Shown here: one piece after another, positions 33,748-43,780 of the stretch | How positions within the stretch are numbered: position 1 is the stretch's first letter | Layout of the letters: each line of letters begins with the position of its first letter | NCBI GenBank assembly: GCA_021768085.1 | Contig: JAETOJ010000012.1 | Coordinates: 1 to 64,000, forward strand | DNA from: Bacillota bacterium | GTDB lineage: Bacteria; Bacillota; Clostridia; Oscillospirales; Oscillospiraceae | Reading direction: 5' to 3' | Length of the DNA stretch: 64,000 nucleotides | Program-made: the position numbers and the translations under genes | Notes under the pieces: model-generated | What the model saw: the letters and a program-made list of their open reading frames with translations, nothing else | Told to the model about the DNA's origin: nothing | The model's database searches: none

Positions 33748-35003
33748 TGCTCCACCTCCCGGATGGACACGGTGAGCTCCCCCTCCGCCCTGTCCAGCAG
33801 GGCCCGGGGCAGGTCGATATGCTCCATCTCGCCGGGGGCCAGGTGTTCCCGCTTGAAGCGGGCAATCTGGGTGTCCCCGGATGTCACCAAAATTTCGCTG
33901 TCTCCGCACACCCGGTTCACCCGGAAGAACAGCCCGCACAGCTTGTCCACCCGGTGGGGCCGGACGTGCTGGGGCACGGTGTAGGTCACCCCGTCCCCGT
34001 TTTTGACCTCCAGCACCCGGCCTTGGACGGTCTCCCCGCCGCCCCGCACATAGGCCGCCGCCGCGGCCCCAGCCTTCTGGCTCTCCGCCGTCACAAAGTC
34101 CACCAGGTCGTGGACGTGGCACACGTTGCCGCAGGCGAACACCCCGGGCAGGGAGGTCTCCATATTCTCGTATACCACCGCGCCGTTAGTGCGGCGGTCG
34201 ATGACAATGCCCGCCTGCCGGGTGAGCTCGTTCTCCGGGATCAGCCCCACCGACAGCAGCAGGGTGTCGCAGTCGAACACCATCTCGGTGCCGGGGATGG
34301 GATTGCGGCCCTCGTCCACCTCCGACACCACCACCTGCTCCACCCGGTCTTTCCCCCGGATATCGGTGACAGTGTGGGACAGGTACAGCGGAATATCGTA
34401 GTCGTGGAGGCACTGGACGATGTTCCGGTTCAGCCCGCCGGAGTAGGGCATCACCTCCACGCAGGCCAGCACCTTGGCCCCCTCCAGGGTCATGCGCCGG
34501 GCCATGATGAGCCCAATGTCGCCGCTGCCTAAAATCACCACCCGCTTGCCGGGCATCCAGCCCTCCATGTTCACGTACCGCTGGGCGGCCCCGGCGGTGA
34601 ACACCCCGGCGGGGCGGGTGCCGGGGATGGCGATGGCCCCCCGGGTGCGCTCCCGGCAGCCCATGGCCAGCACGATGGACTGGGCCTCCTCCACCCGGTA
34701 GCCGGTGGACTTGCCCACCATGTGTACCTGGCGGTCGCCGGTGACCTCCAGCACCATGGTGTCCAGCCGCACCTCCACACCGGTCTCGCCCAGCAGCTTC
34801 ACAAACCGCCCGGCATACTCCGGCCCGGTGAGCTCCTCCTTAAAGTAGTGCAGGCCGAAGCCGTTGTGGATGCACTGGTTCAGGATTCCGCCCAGCTCCT
34901 TATCCCGCTCCACAATCAAAATGGAGCGCAGGCCGCCCTCCCAGGCGGCGCAGGCCGCGGCCAGCCCGGCGGGCCCCCCGCCGATCACAATGAGGTCATA
35001 CAT
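33744..35003 (-). CDS. FAD/NAD(P)-dependent oxidoreductase of the glp cluster
   Basis: 419 aa. Two dinucleotide-binding motifs: LIVIGGGPAGLAAACAA near the N-terminus (FAD) and VVILGSGDIGLIMARRM around residue 160 (NAD(P)H), the pyridine nucleotide-disulfide oxidoreductase fold. Between the dehydrogenase and DUF1667 genes it likely passes electrons from glycerol-3-phosphate oxidation. It overlaps both neighbours (8 nt and 4 nt), indicating one operon. Confidence 0.9.
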   Translation of the reverse strand: MYDLIVIGGGPAGLAAACAAWEGGLRSILIVERDKELGGILNQCIHNGFGLHYFKEELTGPEYAGRFVKLLGETGVEVRLDTMVLEVTGDRQVHMVGKSTGYRVEEAQSIVLAMGCRERTRGAIAIPGTRPAGVFTAGAAQRYVNMEGWMPGKRVVILGSGDIGLIMARRMTLEGAKVLACVEVMPYSGGLNRNIVQCLHDYDIPLYLSHTVTDIRGKDRVEQVVVSEVDEGRNPIPGTEMVFDCDTLLLSVGLIPENELTRQAGIVIDRRTNGAVVYENMETSLPGVFACGNVCHVHDLVDFVTAESQKAGAAAAAYVRGGGETVQGRVLEVKNGDGVTYTVPQHVRPHRVDKLCGLFFRVNRVCGDSEILVTSGDTQIARFKREHLAPGEMEHIDLPRALLDRAEGELTVSIREVEQ

Positions 35004-36444
35004 GGCTCATGCCTCCTTCCGGCGGGGTTTTCGTCTCCCGATCCAGCAGCCAGGAGCCCGCCTGATCCTGCACGATCTCCCCGGGGGACTTGTGCAGCTC
35101 CCGGGCCAGAATGTCCACCACCCGGGGCCCGCAGAAGCCCCCCTGGCAGCGGCCCATGCCCGCGTTCACCCGGCGCTTCACCCCGTCCACCGAGCAGGGG
35201 GGGATGGGGCCGTGGAGCGCCTCCAAAATCTCCCCCTCGGTGACCGTCTCGCACCGGCAGATCACCCGGCCAAAGGCGGGTTCCCGCTCCACCAGCGCCC
35301 CCCGCTCCTGGGGGGACAGTTCCTTAAAGCGGGTGCGGCGGCGCTCGCACACAAAGTCGTCCTTCCGCTCCAGCGCCAGCCCCGCCTTTTGCAGCAGCTC
35401 TGCCGCGTACTCCCCGATGGCGGGGGCGGCGGACAGCCCCGGCGAGCAGATCCCCGCCAGATCGATGAAGCCGGGGGCGCTCTCCTCCAAAATGAAGTCC
35501 TCCCGGTCGGTGGACGCCCGCACCCCGGCAAAGTTGCGGATGGACTCCCGGAAATTGACGGAGGGCACGGACTTCCGGGCCGTCTCCCGGACGAAGCGCA
35601 GGCCGTCCCCGGTGGTGGCAGTGTCGTTCCCCTCCACCCGCTCCGCGTCGGGGCCCACGATGAGGTTGCCGTGGACGGTGGGGGCCACCAGTACCCCCTT
35701 ACCCGCCTTGCTGGGGCACTGGAAGATCACCCGGCTCACCCGACCTCCCTCGCTCTTGTCCAGCAGGTAATACTGCCCCCGGCTGGGGTGGATGTCAAAG
35801 GCGTGGGGGGCGGCCAGGTCGTGGACAATGGCGGCATCCACCCCGGCGGCGTTGAGCACGAAGCGGCTCTGGAACTCCCCCTTGCTGGTGCGCACCGTCC
35901 AGCCCCCCACCGTCTGCTCCAAACCGGTAACGGCGGTGCTCAAATGCAACTCCACGCCGTTTTTCACCGCCGTCTCCGCCAAGGCCAGACAATATTCCCA
36001 AGGGGAGCAGATGGCGGCGGAGGGGGCGTAGAGGGCTGCCACCACCTTCTCCGACAGGTTGGGCTCCAGCGCCCGGGCCTCGTCCCCGGTGAGCAGCCTC
36101 AGCCCCGGCACGCCGTTGGCCGTCCCCCGGCGGTACAGCTCCTCCACCGCGGGCCGCTCCTCCTCCGAGAAGGCCAGCACCAGCGAGCCGCAGTTGTGGT
36201 AGGGCACATCCAGCTGGCCGCACAGTTCCCGGGCCAGCTCCACCCCCCGGACGTTGAGCTTCGCCATCAGCGTCCCCGGCTTCGGGTCATATCCGGCATG
36301 GAGGATGGCGGAGTTGGCCTTGGTGGTGCCCAGGGCCACGTCGTTCTCCCGCTCCAAAATGCCCACCTTCAGCTGGTATTTGGACAGCTGGAAGGCAGCG
36401 GCCGCGCCGGTGATGCCGCAGCCGATGATCAGCACGTCATACAT
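34996..36444 (-). CDS. glpA: FAD-dependent glycerol-3-phosphate dehydrogenase with BFD-like [2Fe-2S] domain
   Basis: 482 aa. N-terminal FAD motif (VLIIGCGITGAAAAFQLSKY), DAO fold with LHAGYDPKPGTLMAKLNVRG, and a C-terminal bacterioferredoxin-like domain: ICRCETVTEGEI, then NAGMGRCQGGFCGPRVVDIL, whose four Cys bind a cluster. Oxidises glycerol-3-phosphate to dihydroxyacetone phosphate. First gene of the four-gene cluster glpA-flavoprotein-DUF1667-glpK. No glycerol facilitator is next to it. Confidence 0.88.
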   Translation of the reverse strand: MYDVLIIGCGITGAAAAFQLSKYQLKVGILERENDVALGTTKANSAILHAGYDPKPGTLMAKLNVRGVELARELCGQLDVPYHNCGSLVLAFSEEERPAVEELYRRGTANGVPGLRLLTGDEARALEPNLSEKVVAALYAPSAAICSPWEYCLALAETAVKNGVELHLSTAVTGLEQTVGGWTVRTSKGEFQSRFVLNAAGVDAAIVHDLAAPHAFDIHPSRGQYYLLDKSEGGRVSRVIFQCPSKAGKGVLVAPTVHGNLIVGPDAERVEGNDTATTGDGLRFVRETARKSVPSVNFRESIRNFAGVRASTDREDFILEESAPGFIDLAGICSPGLSAAPAIGEYAAELLQKAGLALERKDDFVCERRRTRFKELSPQERGALVEREPAFGRVICRCETVTEGEILEALHGPIPPCSVDGVKRRVNAGMGRCQGGFCGPRVVDILARELHKSPGEIVQDQAGSWLLDRETKTPPEGGMSHV

Positions 36445-36500
36445 AAAGAATACCCTCCATCCTTTTGAATGAGTCTATTATAGCAAGAAATCAGGGAAAT

Positions 36501-36536
36501 AACAAGGCCCCCCCGGCTTACGCCGAGGGGCCTTGT
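36501..36536. terminator. Terminator between uraA and glp operons
   Basis: Hairpin with arms AAGGCCCCCCCGGC and GCCGAGGGGCCTT; on the - strand TTGTTATTT follows. Confidence 0.75.
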
Positions 36537-36553
36537 GTCATGCTGGAGCTGGA

Positions 36554-37912
36554 TCAATACCGCCCAAAATCCGCGGACCGCCCATCGGTCACGTCGGAGC
36601 CGAACTCGTAGTCCTTGCCCGGCAGGATGGCATTCAGCACAATCCCCGCGATGGCGGCGATGGCCAGGGAGGTCAGCGTGATGGATGCGCCGCCCACCTG
36701 GAAAGTGAGGCCGCCGGAGAAGCCCAGGCCGCACACCAGAATCACCGCGGCAATAATCAGGTTCCGGGAGTTGGTGAAGTCCACCCGATTCTCCACCACG
36801 TTGCGCACGCCGATGGCGGAGATCATGCCGTAGAGCATGAAGCTGATGCCGCCCACGATGGCGGTGGGCATGGAGCCGATGAGCTCGCTCATCTTGGGAA
36901 TGAAGCCCAGCACCACCGCGTAGATGGCGGCCAGCCGGATGACCCGGGGGTCATAGACCTTGGACAGCACCAGCACGCCGGTGTTCTCACCATAGGTGGT
37001 GTTGGCGGGGCCGCCGAACAGGGCGGACAGGGAGGTGGCGATGCCGTCACCGATGAGGGTACGGTGCAGGCCGGGATCCTCGATGAAGTTCTCGCCCACG
37101 GTGGCGGAGATGGCAGACATATCGCCGATGTGCTCCATCATGGCGGCGATGGCGATGGGGGCCATCACCAGGATGGCGGACAGGTCGAACTTGGCGATCT
37201 GGAAGGGAGGCAGGCCCACGATGCCGGCCTTGGCCACCGCCTCAAAATTCAAGATGGCGGAGCCGTCGGCGTTGGTTACGCCACAGGCGTTCATGATGAT
37301 GGCGGCAATGTAAGCGATGACGACGCCCAGCAGGATGGGGATGATTTTGAACATCCCCTTGCCCCAGATGTTGAACACCACGATGACGGCCAGGGCGATA
37401 AGGGCCAGGGGCCAGCAGGTGGCGGCGTTGCTCACGGCGGAGGGGGCCAGGTTCAGGCCGATGCAGATGATGATGGGCCCGGTCACCACCGGGGGCAGGA
37501 AGCGCATCACCTTGCGCACCCCCACCACCTTCACCAGCAGGGCCAGCACCAGATACAGCAGGCCGGCCACCACGATGCCGCCGCAAGCGTACTGGAGCTT
37601 TTCCGCCGCTTCCATCCCGGCGAACTTCCCGGCGTCCAGCTTGGACACCGCCTCGAAGCCGCCCAGGAAGGCGAAGGAGGAGCCCAGGAAGGCGGGCACC
37701 TTCAGCTTGGCGCACAGGTGGAAGAACAGGGTGCCGATGCCGGCGAAGAACAGGGTGGTCTGGACGGACAGGGGCAGGTTGTACTGGTTGCTGACGATGA
37801 TGGGCACCAGGATGGTGGCCCCGAACATGGCGAACATGTGCTGGAGGCCCAGGATCAACATCTTGGGCACGCCCAGGGTGCGGGCGTCGCGGACAGGTTC
37901 CTGATTTGTCAT
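36554..37912 (-). CDS. uraA: Uracil permease (nucleobase:cation symporter 2)
   Basis: 452 aa, about 14 membrane segments. NCS2 family: LGLQHMFAMFGATILVPII, LGSSFAFLGGFEAV, the carboxylate motif in MMEHIGDMSAISATVGENF, GDGIATSLSALFGGPANTTY and ENTGVLVLSKVYDPRVI. The Asn-Thr-Thr-Tyr-Gly-Glu-Asn segment is typical of uracil rather than xanthine carriers. Preceded by a leader ORF and an intrinsic terminator, so expression is likely attenuated by pyrimidine level. Confidence 0.94.
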   Translation of the reverse strand: MTNQEPVRDARTLGVPKMLILGLQHMFAMFGATILVPIIVSNQYNLPLSVQTTLFFAGIGTLFFHLCAKLKVPAFLGSSFAFLGGFEAVSKLDAGKFAGMEAAEKLQYACGGIVVAGLLYLVLALLVKVVGVRKVMRFLPPVVTGPIIICIGLNLAPSAVSNAATCWPLALIALAVIVVFNIWGKGMFKIIPILLGVVIAYIAAIIMNACGVTNADGSAILNFEAVAKAGIVGLPPFQIAKFDLSAILVMAPIAIAAMMEHIGDMSAISATVGENFIEDPGLHRTLIGDGIATSLSALFGGPANTTYGENTGVLVLSKVYDPRVIRLAAIYAVVLGFIPKMSELIGSMPTAIVGGISFMLYGMISAIGVRNVVENRVDFTNSRNLIIAAVILVCGLGFSGGLTFQVGGASITLTSLAIAAIAGIVLNAILPGKDYEFGSDVTDGRSADFGRY

Positions 37913-37955
37913 ACTCTACTCTCTCCCTTTCAAATGTCATGGTACGGCTCCGCGC

Positions 37956-37993
37956 AAAAAAAGAGACAACCACCGAAAAACGGCGATTGTCTC
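37956..37993 (-). terminator. Terminator/attenuator in the uraA leader
   Basis: On the - strand GAGACAATCGCC, loop GTTTTTC, GGTGGTTGTCTC, then a run of seven T, 43 bp before the uraA start. It lies between a strong promoter and its gene, hence an attenuator. Confidence 0.85.
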
Positions 37994-37995
37994 AG

Positions 37996-38064
37996 CTACG
38001 TGGAAAAGGGAACAGAACGCCCGCAGCCGGGCGCTTTGAAAAACAGCGGCGTAAACTGGCGCAT
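37996..38064 (-). CDS. uraA leader peptide (22 aa)
   Basis: ATG preceded by AAAGGAGGGGAACAAG; encodes MRQFTPLFFKAPGCGRSVPF plus two residues and stops two bases before the attenuator hairpin. Its position recalls pyrBI-type leaders, in which translation through a U-rich stretch (TGTTTTTC here) couples ribosome position to RNA polymerase pausing. Too short for the ORF track. Confidence 0.6.
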   Translation of the reverse strand: MRQFTPLFFKAPGCGRSVPFST

Positions 38065-38091
38065 CTTGTTCCCCTCCTTTGCGTTCGACCT

Positions 38092-38120
38092 ATCATACCA
38101 GAAGCCGGCGGAAGTTGCAA
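38092..38120 (-). promoter_or_regulatory. uraA promoter
   Basis: - strand TTGCAA, 17-bp spacer, TATGAT, giving a leader of about 170 nt. Confidence 0.8.
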
Positions 38121-38207
38121 GCTGGGATTTTGCACGAAAACAGCCTCCCTCTCCGGGGCGGTTTTGGAAGCGCCCAAGAGGGGGAGGCCCTGCTGGCCAA
38201 TTCTGTG

Positions 38208-38236
38208 TTGACCTTTTTCACCAGCTATGTTATCCT
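38208..38236 (+). promoter_or_regulatory. Promoter of the 165-aa membrane protein gene
   Basis: TTGACC, 17-bp spacer, TATCCT, 36 bp before the start codon. The rest of the 359-bp gap (37913-38271) holds the uraA leader. Confidence 0.7.
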
Positions 38237-38271
38237 TTATCTATAAAAGCAATAACAAGGAGGGAAACACC

Positions 38272-38769
38272 ATGATGACTTTCAACAAGAAGTGCCGCTG
38301 GCGGCTCATCCTCCGCGGAGTGCTGTTTGCCATCCCGTTCCTGCTGTTCCTGATCTCCCCCATTGGAACCTCCGTCCACCACTGGCTGGACGGCGTCTCC
38401 CTCTCCTTCCGCTACTATATGCAGATGATGCGCTCCATCTGCTTTATGCCCCTGTGCTGGGGAGCCGCCGTGCTGTTCCTGCTGGGGCTGCACAGCGTCT
38501 GGCTGGCGGGCCGGGGCGCCGCGCGGCCCACACCGCGGAGGGCCCGGATCGCCGCCATTGTTCTGGCCTGCATTCTGATCCTGCCGGCGGCTTACTGGAC
38601 GCTGGGCTTTGCCGCGTTCCTCACCCCCGCCCTGCCGCCGTTCCAGTTTGCGGCGGGTCTATTCCTCACCAACCACCCCGCCGTTCTGGCCCTCTGGTGG
38701 GCCGCCGGAGCCCTGGCCCTCCACCTTGCCCTGCCGCCTCTGTACTTCCAGCCCCAGGTGGCCCTGTAA
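38272..38769 (+). CDS. Small membrane protein of unknown function
   Basis: 165 aa from ATG 38272 (AAGGAGGG upstream). Four predicted membrane segments: LRGVLFAIPFLLFLISPIG, ICFMPLCWGAAVLFLLGL, AAIVLACILILPAAYWTLG and a C-terminal one. No family recognised. It carries its own promoter. Confidence 0.72.
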   Translation: MMTFNKKCRWRLILRGVLFAIPFLLFLISPIGTSVHHWLDGVSLSFRYYMQMMRSICFMPLCWGAAVLFLLGLHSVWLAGRGAARPTPRRARIAAIVLACILILPAAYWTLGFAAFLTPALPPFQFAAGLFLTNHPAVLALWWAAGALALHLALPPLYFQPQVAL

Positions 38770-38913
38770 ACAGGGGCCGGTGCAAGCGCCCACGCTCTGC
38801 TCAATTTCCCGCCCCCGGCGGGAAATTTTTTTGCAAACACCTGCAACCAACCGCCCCCAAGGGCACTCTATAGAGACAGGAGCCGGTTCCCGCCCCGGAA
38901 AGGAAGTGACGCC

Positions 38914-39462
38914 ATGACAGACGCCCATCTCATCGCCCTGTTCACTGCCCGCTCGGAGGACGCGATCCCCGCCCTAAAATCCCAATACGGCCCCTACTGC
39001 CGCGCCGTGGCGTCCCGCCTCCTGTCCGACCCCCGGGACGTGGACGAGTGCCTCAACGACAGCTTCCTGGCGGTGTGGCGGGCCATCCCGCCCGCCCGGC
39101 CGGAGCATTTCAAGGGCTGGCTGGCGGCCATCGTCCGCCACCGGGCCCTGGCCCTGGGCCGGGAGAACAGCCGCCGCCCGCCCACGGTGGACGAGGCGGC
39201 CCTGGAGCTGGCCTCCTGCCTGCCCCCAGGGGACGGCCCGGAGGAGGAGGCCGCCCGCCGCGCCCTGCTGGACGCCATCGCCTGTTTCCTCCGCGCCCAG
39301 CCAAGGGAGATCCGCGCCGCCTTCCTGCGCCGCTACTGGTACGGCGACCGGGTGGAGGACGCCGCCCGCCGCCTGGGCTGGAGCGTGAGCAAAACCAAGA
39401 GCGTGCTGTCCCGCACCCGGAACAGGCTGCGCGCACAACTGCAAAAGGAGGGTTTTCTGTGA
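38914..39462 (+). CDS. ECF-type RNA polymerase sigma factor
   Basis: 182 aa. Region 2: YGPYCRAVASRLLSDPRDVDECLNDSFLAVWRAIPP, in part DVDECLNDSFLAVW; region 4: LRRYWYGDRVEDAARRLGWS and KTKSVLSRTRNRLRAQL. It overlaps the next gene by 4 nt, the usual coupling of an ECF sigma to its membrane regulator. Targets unknown. Confidence 0.93.
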   Translation: MTDAHLIALFTARSEDAIPALKSQYGPYCRAVASRLLSDPRDVDECLNDSFLAVWRAIPPARPEHFKGWLAAIVRHRALALGRENSRRPPTVDEAALELASCLPPGDGPEEEAARRALLDAIACFLRAQPREIRAAFLRRYWYGDRVEDAARRLGWSVSKTKSVLSRTRNRLRAQLQKEGFL

Positions 39463-40343
39463 AAAAAGAGGACGTATTGAACCTCATGACCGGCCTGCCC
39501 CCCGACCTCATTGAGGAGGCCGATTTTGATGCGCCCGCCAAGCGCCGCCTGCCCAGGGTGGCCCGGGCGGGGCTCATCGCCGCCTGCCTGTGTCTGGCGC
39601 TGGTGGGCACCGCCTTCGCCGCCGCCACCGTCTACCGCCTTACGGTACAGCACCATGCCTACAGCGACGGGCAGGGGGACTGGTTCGGCTACCGGGTATC
39701 CGGCGACGTCATCCGCCGCCCCATGGACGCGTTCAGCCCGGAGCTGCGGGCCGCCTATGAGGCCCGCGGCGGCGAAGCCTATGTCGGCGCCGGCTTCGAC
39801 ACCCAAGCGGAGGCGCAGGCGTTCCTTGGGGAGGCCGTCCCCCTCATCTGGCCCGACCACAGCATCGTGCCGGAAACCGGCGTGCGCGCCACCCTGTGGG
39901 CGCTGACGGGATCAGGCGACGATACCATCGGCCCGCTCAAAACGATCCATATCCGCCCCGTCAGCGAAACGAAACTGGAGGACAATTTGTCAGTCTCCAC
40001 GTCAGTGTACGTCTATACGGAAAACTTCCCGGCGGATCGGGAGCAAATCTACGGCAGATATGGCAACAGTCCCAAGGACGCTGAGCTGTTAGGAACCTAC
40101 GCCATGGCCAACGGTGACGTGGCGGAACTCATCGCGGCGGATGATCCCCCGGAATCTGGATTTGGATGGGGTGAATTCACCTGCGGCGGTCATTTTGTCC
40201 ATGACGGCGCCCTGTATATCGTCACCCTGTATTCCTATTACGACATTGAACTGGATTATCAGGGGGAGGGCTGCCCCCAGGCTGTCCGGGAGCACGTACT
40301 CTCCCAGCTCTATCGGGTGCTGGACAGCTACCCTGCTGAATAA
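39459..40343 (+). CDS. Single-TM partner of the ECF sigma factor
   Basis: 294 aa with GTG start overlapping the sigma stop. A short cytoplasmic N-terminus (MKKEDVLNLMTGLPPDLIEE) precedes one membrane helix (GLIAACLCLALVGTAFAAA) and a roughly 240-residue extracytoplasmic domain. This layout is that of anti-sigma/sensor proteins of the DUF4179-like type. Inferred to hold the sigma factor inactive until an envelope signal arrives. Confidence 0.75.
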   Translation: MKKEDVLNLMTGLPPDLIEEADFDAPAKRRLPRVARAGLIAACLCLALVGTAFAAATVYRLTVQHHAYSDGQGDWFGYRVSGDVIRRPMDAFSPELRAAYEARGGEAYVGAGFDTQAEAQAFLGEAVPLIWPDHSIVPETGVRATLWALTGSGDDTIGPLKTIHIRPVSETKLEDNLSVSTSVYVYTENFPADREQIYGRYGNSPKDAELLGTYAMANGDVAELIAADDPPESGFGWGEFTCGGHFVHDGALYIVTLYSYYDIELDYQGEGCPQAVREHVLSQLYRVLDSYPAE

Positions 40344-40400
40344 CGCCGCTGAAATTTTCCAGTTTCTGGTTTCCCCTTCAACAAAATCCGCCCAACGGGG

Positions 40401-40450
40401 TATACTATAATAAGCGCGATACGGGACAACCCCGTACCGCGCTTATTTTT
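40401..40450 (+). promoter_or_regulatory. spoIIA upstream region: -10-like boxes abutting a strong hairpin
   Basis: TATACT and TATAAT (40401-40411) run straight into a hairpin with arms TAAGCGCGATACGGG and CCCGTACCGCGCTTA (one mismatch) followed by TTTTTG. The hairpin can end transcription from the upstream gene; if the boxes are a promoter, it would be the first element of the spoIIA transcript. Confidence 0.6.
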
Positions 40451-40471
40451 GACACAAGGAAGGGACAAGCC

Positions 40472-40777
40472 ATGCCCATCACCATCACCGGCCGGGACAG
40501 CGGCCTCACCATCGCCCTGTCCGGCGAGATTGACCACCACGCCGCCCGGGACATGATGGCCCAGCTGGACGAGGCCATCGCAGAGCGCCTGCCCTCCCGG
40601 CTCACCCTGGATCTGTCCGGCGTCACCTTTATGGACAGCTCGGGCATCGCCGTGCTGCTGCGGGCCCTGCGGCAGATGGAGCGGCACGGGGGCACCCTGC
40701 GGGCCTCCCATATCCCCGCCCAGGCCCGCAGGGTGCTGGACGCCGCCGGGGTAGGCCGGCTGATCCCATTTGAATAA
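40472..40777 (+). CDS. spoIIAA: Anti-sigma F factor antagonist
   Basis: 101 aa STAS-domain protein. The phosphorylatable serine is in VTFMDSSGIAVLLRAL. When dephosphorylated by SpoIIE in the forespore it binds SpoIIAB and frees sigma-F. First gene of a complete spoIIA operon. Confidence 0.95.
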   Translation: MPITITGRDSGLTIALSGEIDHHAARDMMAQLDEAIAERLPSRLTLDLSGVTFMDSSGIAVLLRALRQMERHGGTLRASHIPAQARRVLDAAGVGRLIPFE

Positions 40778-40792
40778 GGAGGGCTACATAAG

Positions 40793-41236
40793 ATGAAAGC
40801 TACGGATCAGGTGACCATCACCTTCACCTCCCGCTCCGCCAACGAGGGCTTTGCCCGGGCCTGTGCGGCCTGCTTCGCCGCCCAGTTGGATCCCACCCTG
40901 GACGAGGTGGCGGACATCAAAACCGCCGTGTCCGAGGCGGTCACCAACGCCATCGTCCACGCCTACCCCGACCGGCTGGGCAAGATCACCCTGCGCCTGC
41001 GGCTCTACGAGGAGGGCTGGCTGGAGATCCAGGTGAAGGACTCCGGCGTGGGCATCCCCGACGTGGACAAGGCCCGCACCCCCCTCTACACCACCGGCGG
41101 CGAGGAGCGATCCGGCATGGGCTTCACCATCATGGAGAGCTTTATGGACAAGCTGAAGGTGCGCTCCCAGCCCGGGAAGGGCACCACCGTCACCATGCGG
41201 AAACGCCTGGCCCCCCGGGCGGGCGGAGCCCGGTGA
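40793..41236 (+). CDS. spoIIAB: Anti-sigma F factor / serine kinase
   Basis: 147 aa GHKL kinase: N-box AVSEAVTNAIVHAYPDRLG, G1 box VKDSGVGIPDVD and G2 box RSGMGFTIMESFMDKL. It binds and inhibits sigma-F and phosphorylates SpoIIAA. It overlaps sigF by 4 nt. Confidence 0.95.
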   Translation: MKATDQVTITFTSRSANEGFARACAACFAAQLDPTLDEVADIKTAVSEAVTNAIVHAYPDRLGKITLRLRLYEEGWLEIQVKDSGVGIPDVDKARTPLYTTGGEERSGMGFTIMESFMDKLKVRSQPGKGTTVTMRKRLAPRAGGAR

Positions 41237-41946
41237 GGGGGCTGGACGCCCCCGCCCTGCTGGAGGCCGCCAAGGCCGGCGACAACGACGCCTGCGAGCG
41301 GCTGCTGCTGGACAACAGCGGCCTGATCTGGTCGGTGGCCCGGCGGTACTACGGCCGGGGGGTGGATCCGGAGGATCTGTACCAGCTGGGTTGTCTGGGG
41401 TTTTTGAAGGCCATCCGGGGGTTTGACACCGCCTACGGCACCCAGTTCTCCACCTACGCCGTGCCCAAGATCGCCGGGGAGATCCGGCGCTTCCTCCGGG
41501 ACGACGGGGCGGTGAAGGTGAGCCGGGGGACGAAGGAGCGGGCCATGGCCCTGCGCCAGCGGCGGCAGGAGCTGACCCAGCGGCTGGGCCGAGAGCCCAC
41601 GGTGGGCGAGCTGGCCGCCGCCACCGGGCTGGAGCCGGAGGAGATCGCCGCGGCGGACACGGCGGTGCTGTCGGTGGCCTCCCTCCAGGAGGAGACGGGG
41701 GAGGGCGGCTTCTCCCTGGAGGCGGTGCTGGGCGACGAGGGCATTGAGGACGAGCTGGTGGAAAAGCTGGCCCTGCGCCACGCCATCGACAACCTGCCGG
41801 AGCGGGAGCGGATGGTGATCCTGCTGCGGTTCTACAAGAACCTGACCCAGGACAGGGTGTCCAAGGTCTTAGGCGTGAGCCAGGTGCAGGTGTCCCGCAT
41901 CGAGCGGCGGGCGGTGGCCCACCTGCGGGAGGCGTTGACGGAATAA
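41233..41946 (+). CDS. sigF: Sporulation sigma factor sigma-F
   Basis: 237 aa sigma-70 factor, the first forespore-specific sigma. Region 2: GVDPEDLYQLGCLGFLKAI and FSTYAVPKIAGEIRRFLRDD; region 3 REPTVGELAAATGLEPEEI; region 4 NLTQDRVSKVLGVSQVQVSR. Position after spoIIAA-AB fixes the identity. Strong evidence that the organism sporulates. Confidence 0.97.
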   Translation: MRGLDAPALLEAAKAGDNDACERLLLDNSGLIWSVARRYYGRGVDPEDLYQLGCLGFLKAIRGFDTAYGTQFSTYAVPKIAGEIRRFLRDDGAVKVSRGTKERAMALRQRRQELTQRLGREPTVGELAAATGLEPEEIAAADTAVLSVASLQEETGEGGFSLEAVLGDEGIEDELVEKLALRHAIDNLPERERMVILLRFYKNLTQDRVSKVLGVSQVQVSRIERRAVAHLREALTE

Positions 41947-41987
41947 AGCCCGGACGGAAGATTGGTGCTCCGCCCGGGCTGTTTTTC
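41947..41987 (+). terminator. spoIIA operon terminator
   Basis: Arms AGCCCGG and CCGGGCT, then GTTTTT; also near the convergent glnS end. Confidence 0.75.
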
Positions 41988-41995
41988 GACCCTGA

Positions 41996-43681
<1,686 letters not shown>

Positions 43682-43697
43682 GTCTGTCACTCCTCGG

Positions 43698-43734
43698 TAA
43701 AAATTTGAATGGGTTCCGGGCCAGGCCGGAACCC
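43698..43734 (-). terminator. Terminator between lipoprotein gene and glnS
   Basis: - strand arms GGGTTCCGG and CCGGAACCC, followed by ATTCAAATTTTT, ending 17 bp before the glnS start. Either ends the upstream gene or attenuates glnS. Confidence 0.7.
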
Positions 43735-43780
43735 ATTTATTATATCCGTTTTCCCGCAGAAAAGCAACAGGCAATCTGAT

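Noticed and set aside
36533-38275. 580-aa + strand ORF over uraA
   Set aside because: His/Gly/Asp-rich antisense shadow of a membrane protein gene in G+C-rich DNA.
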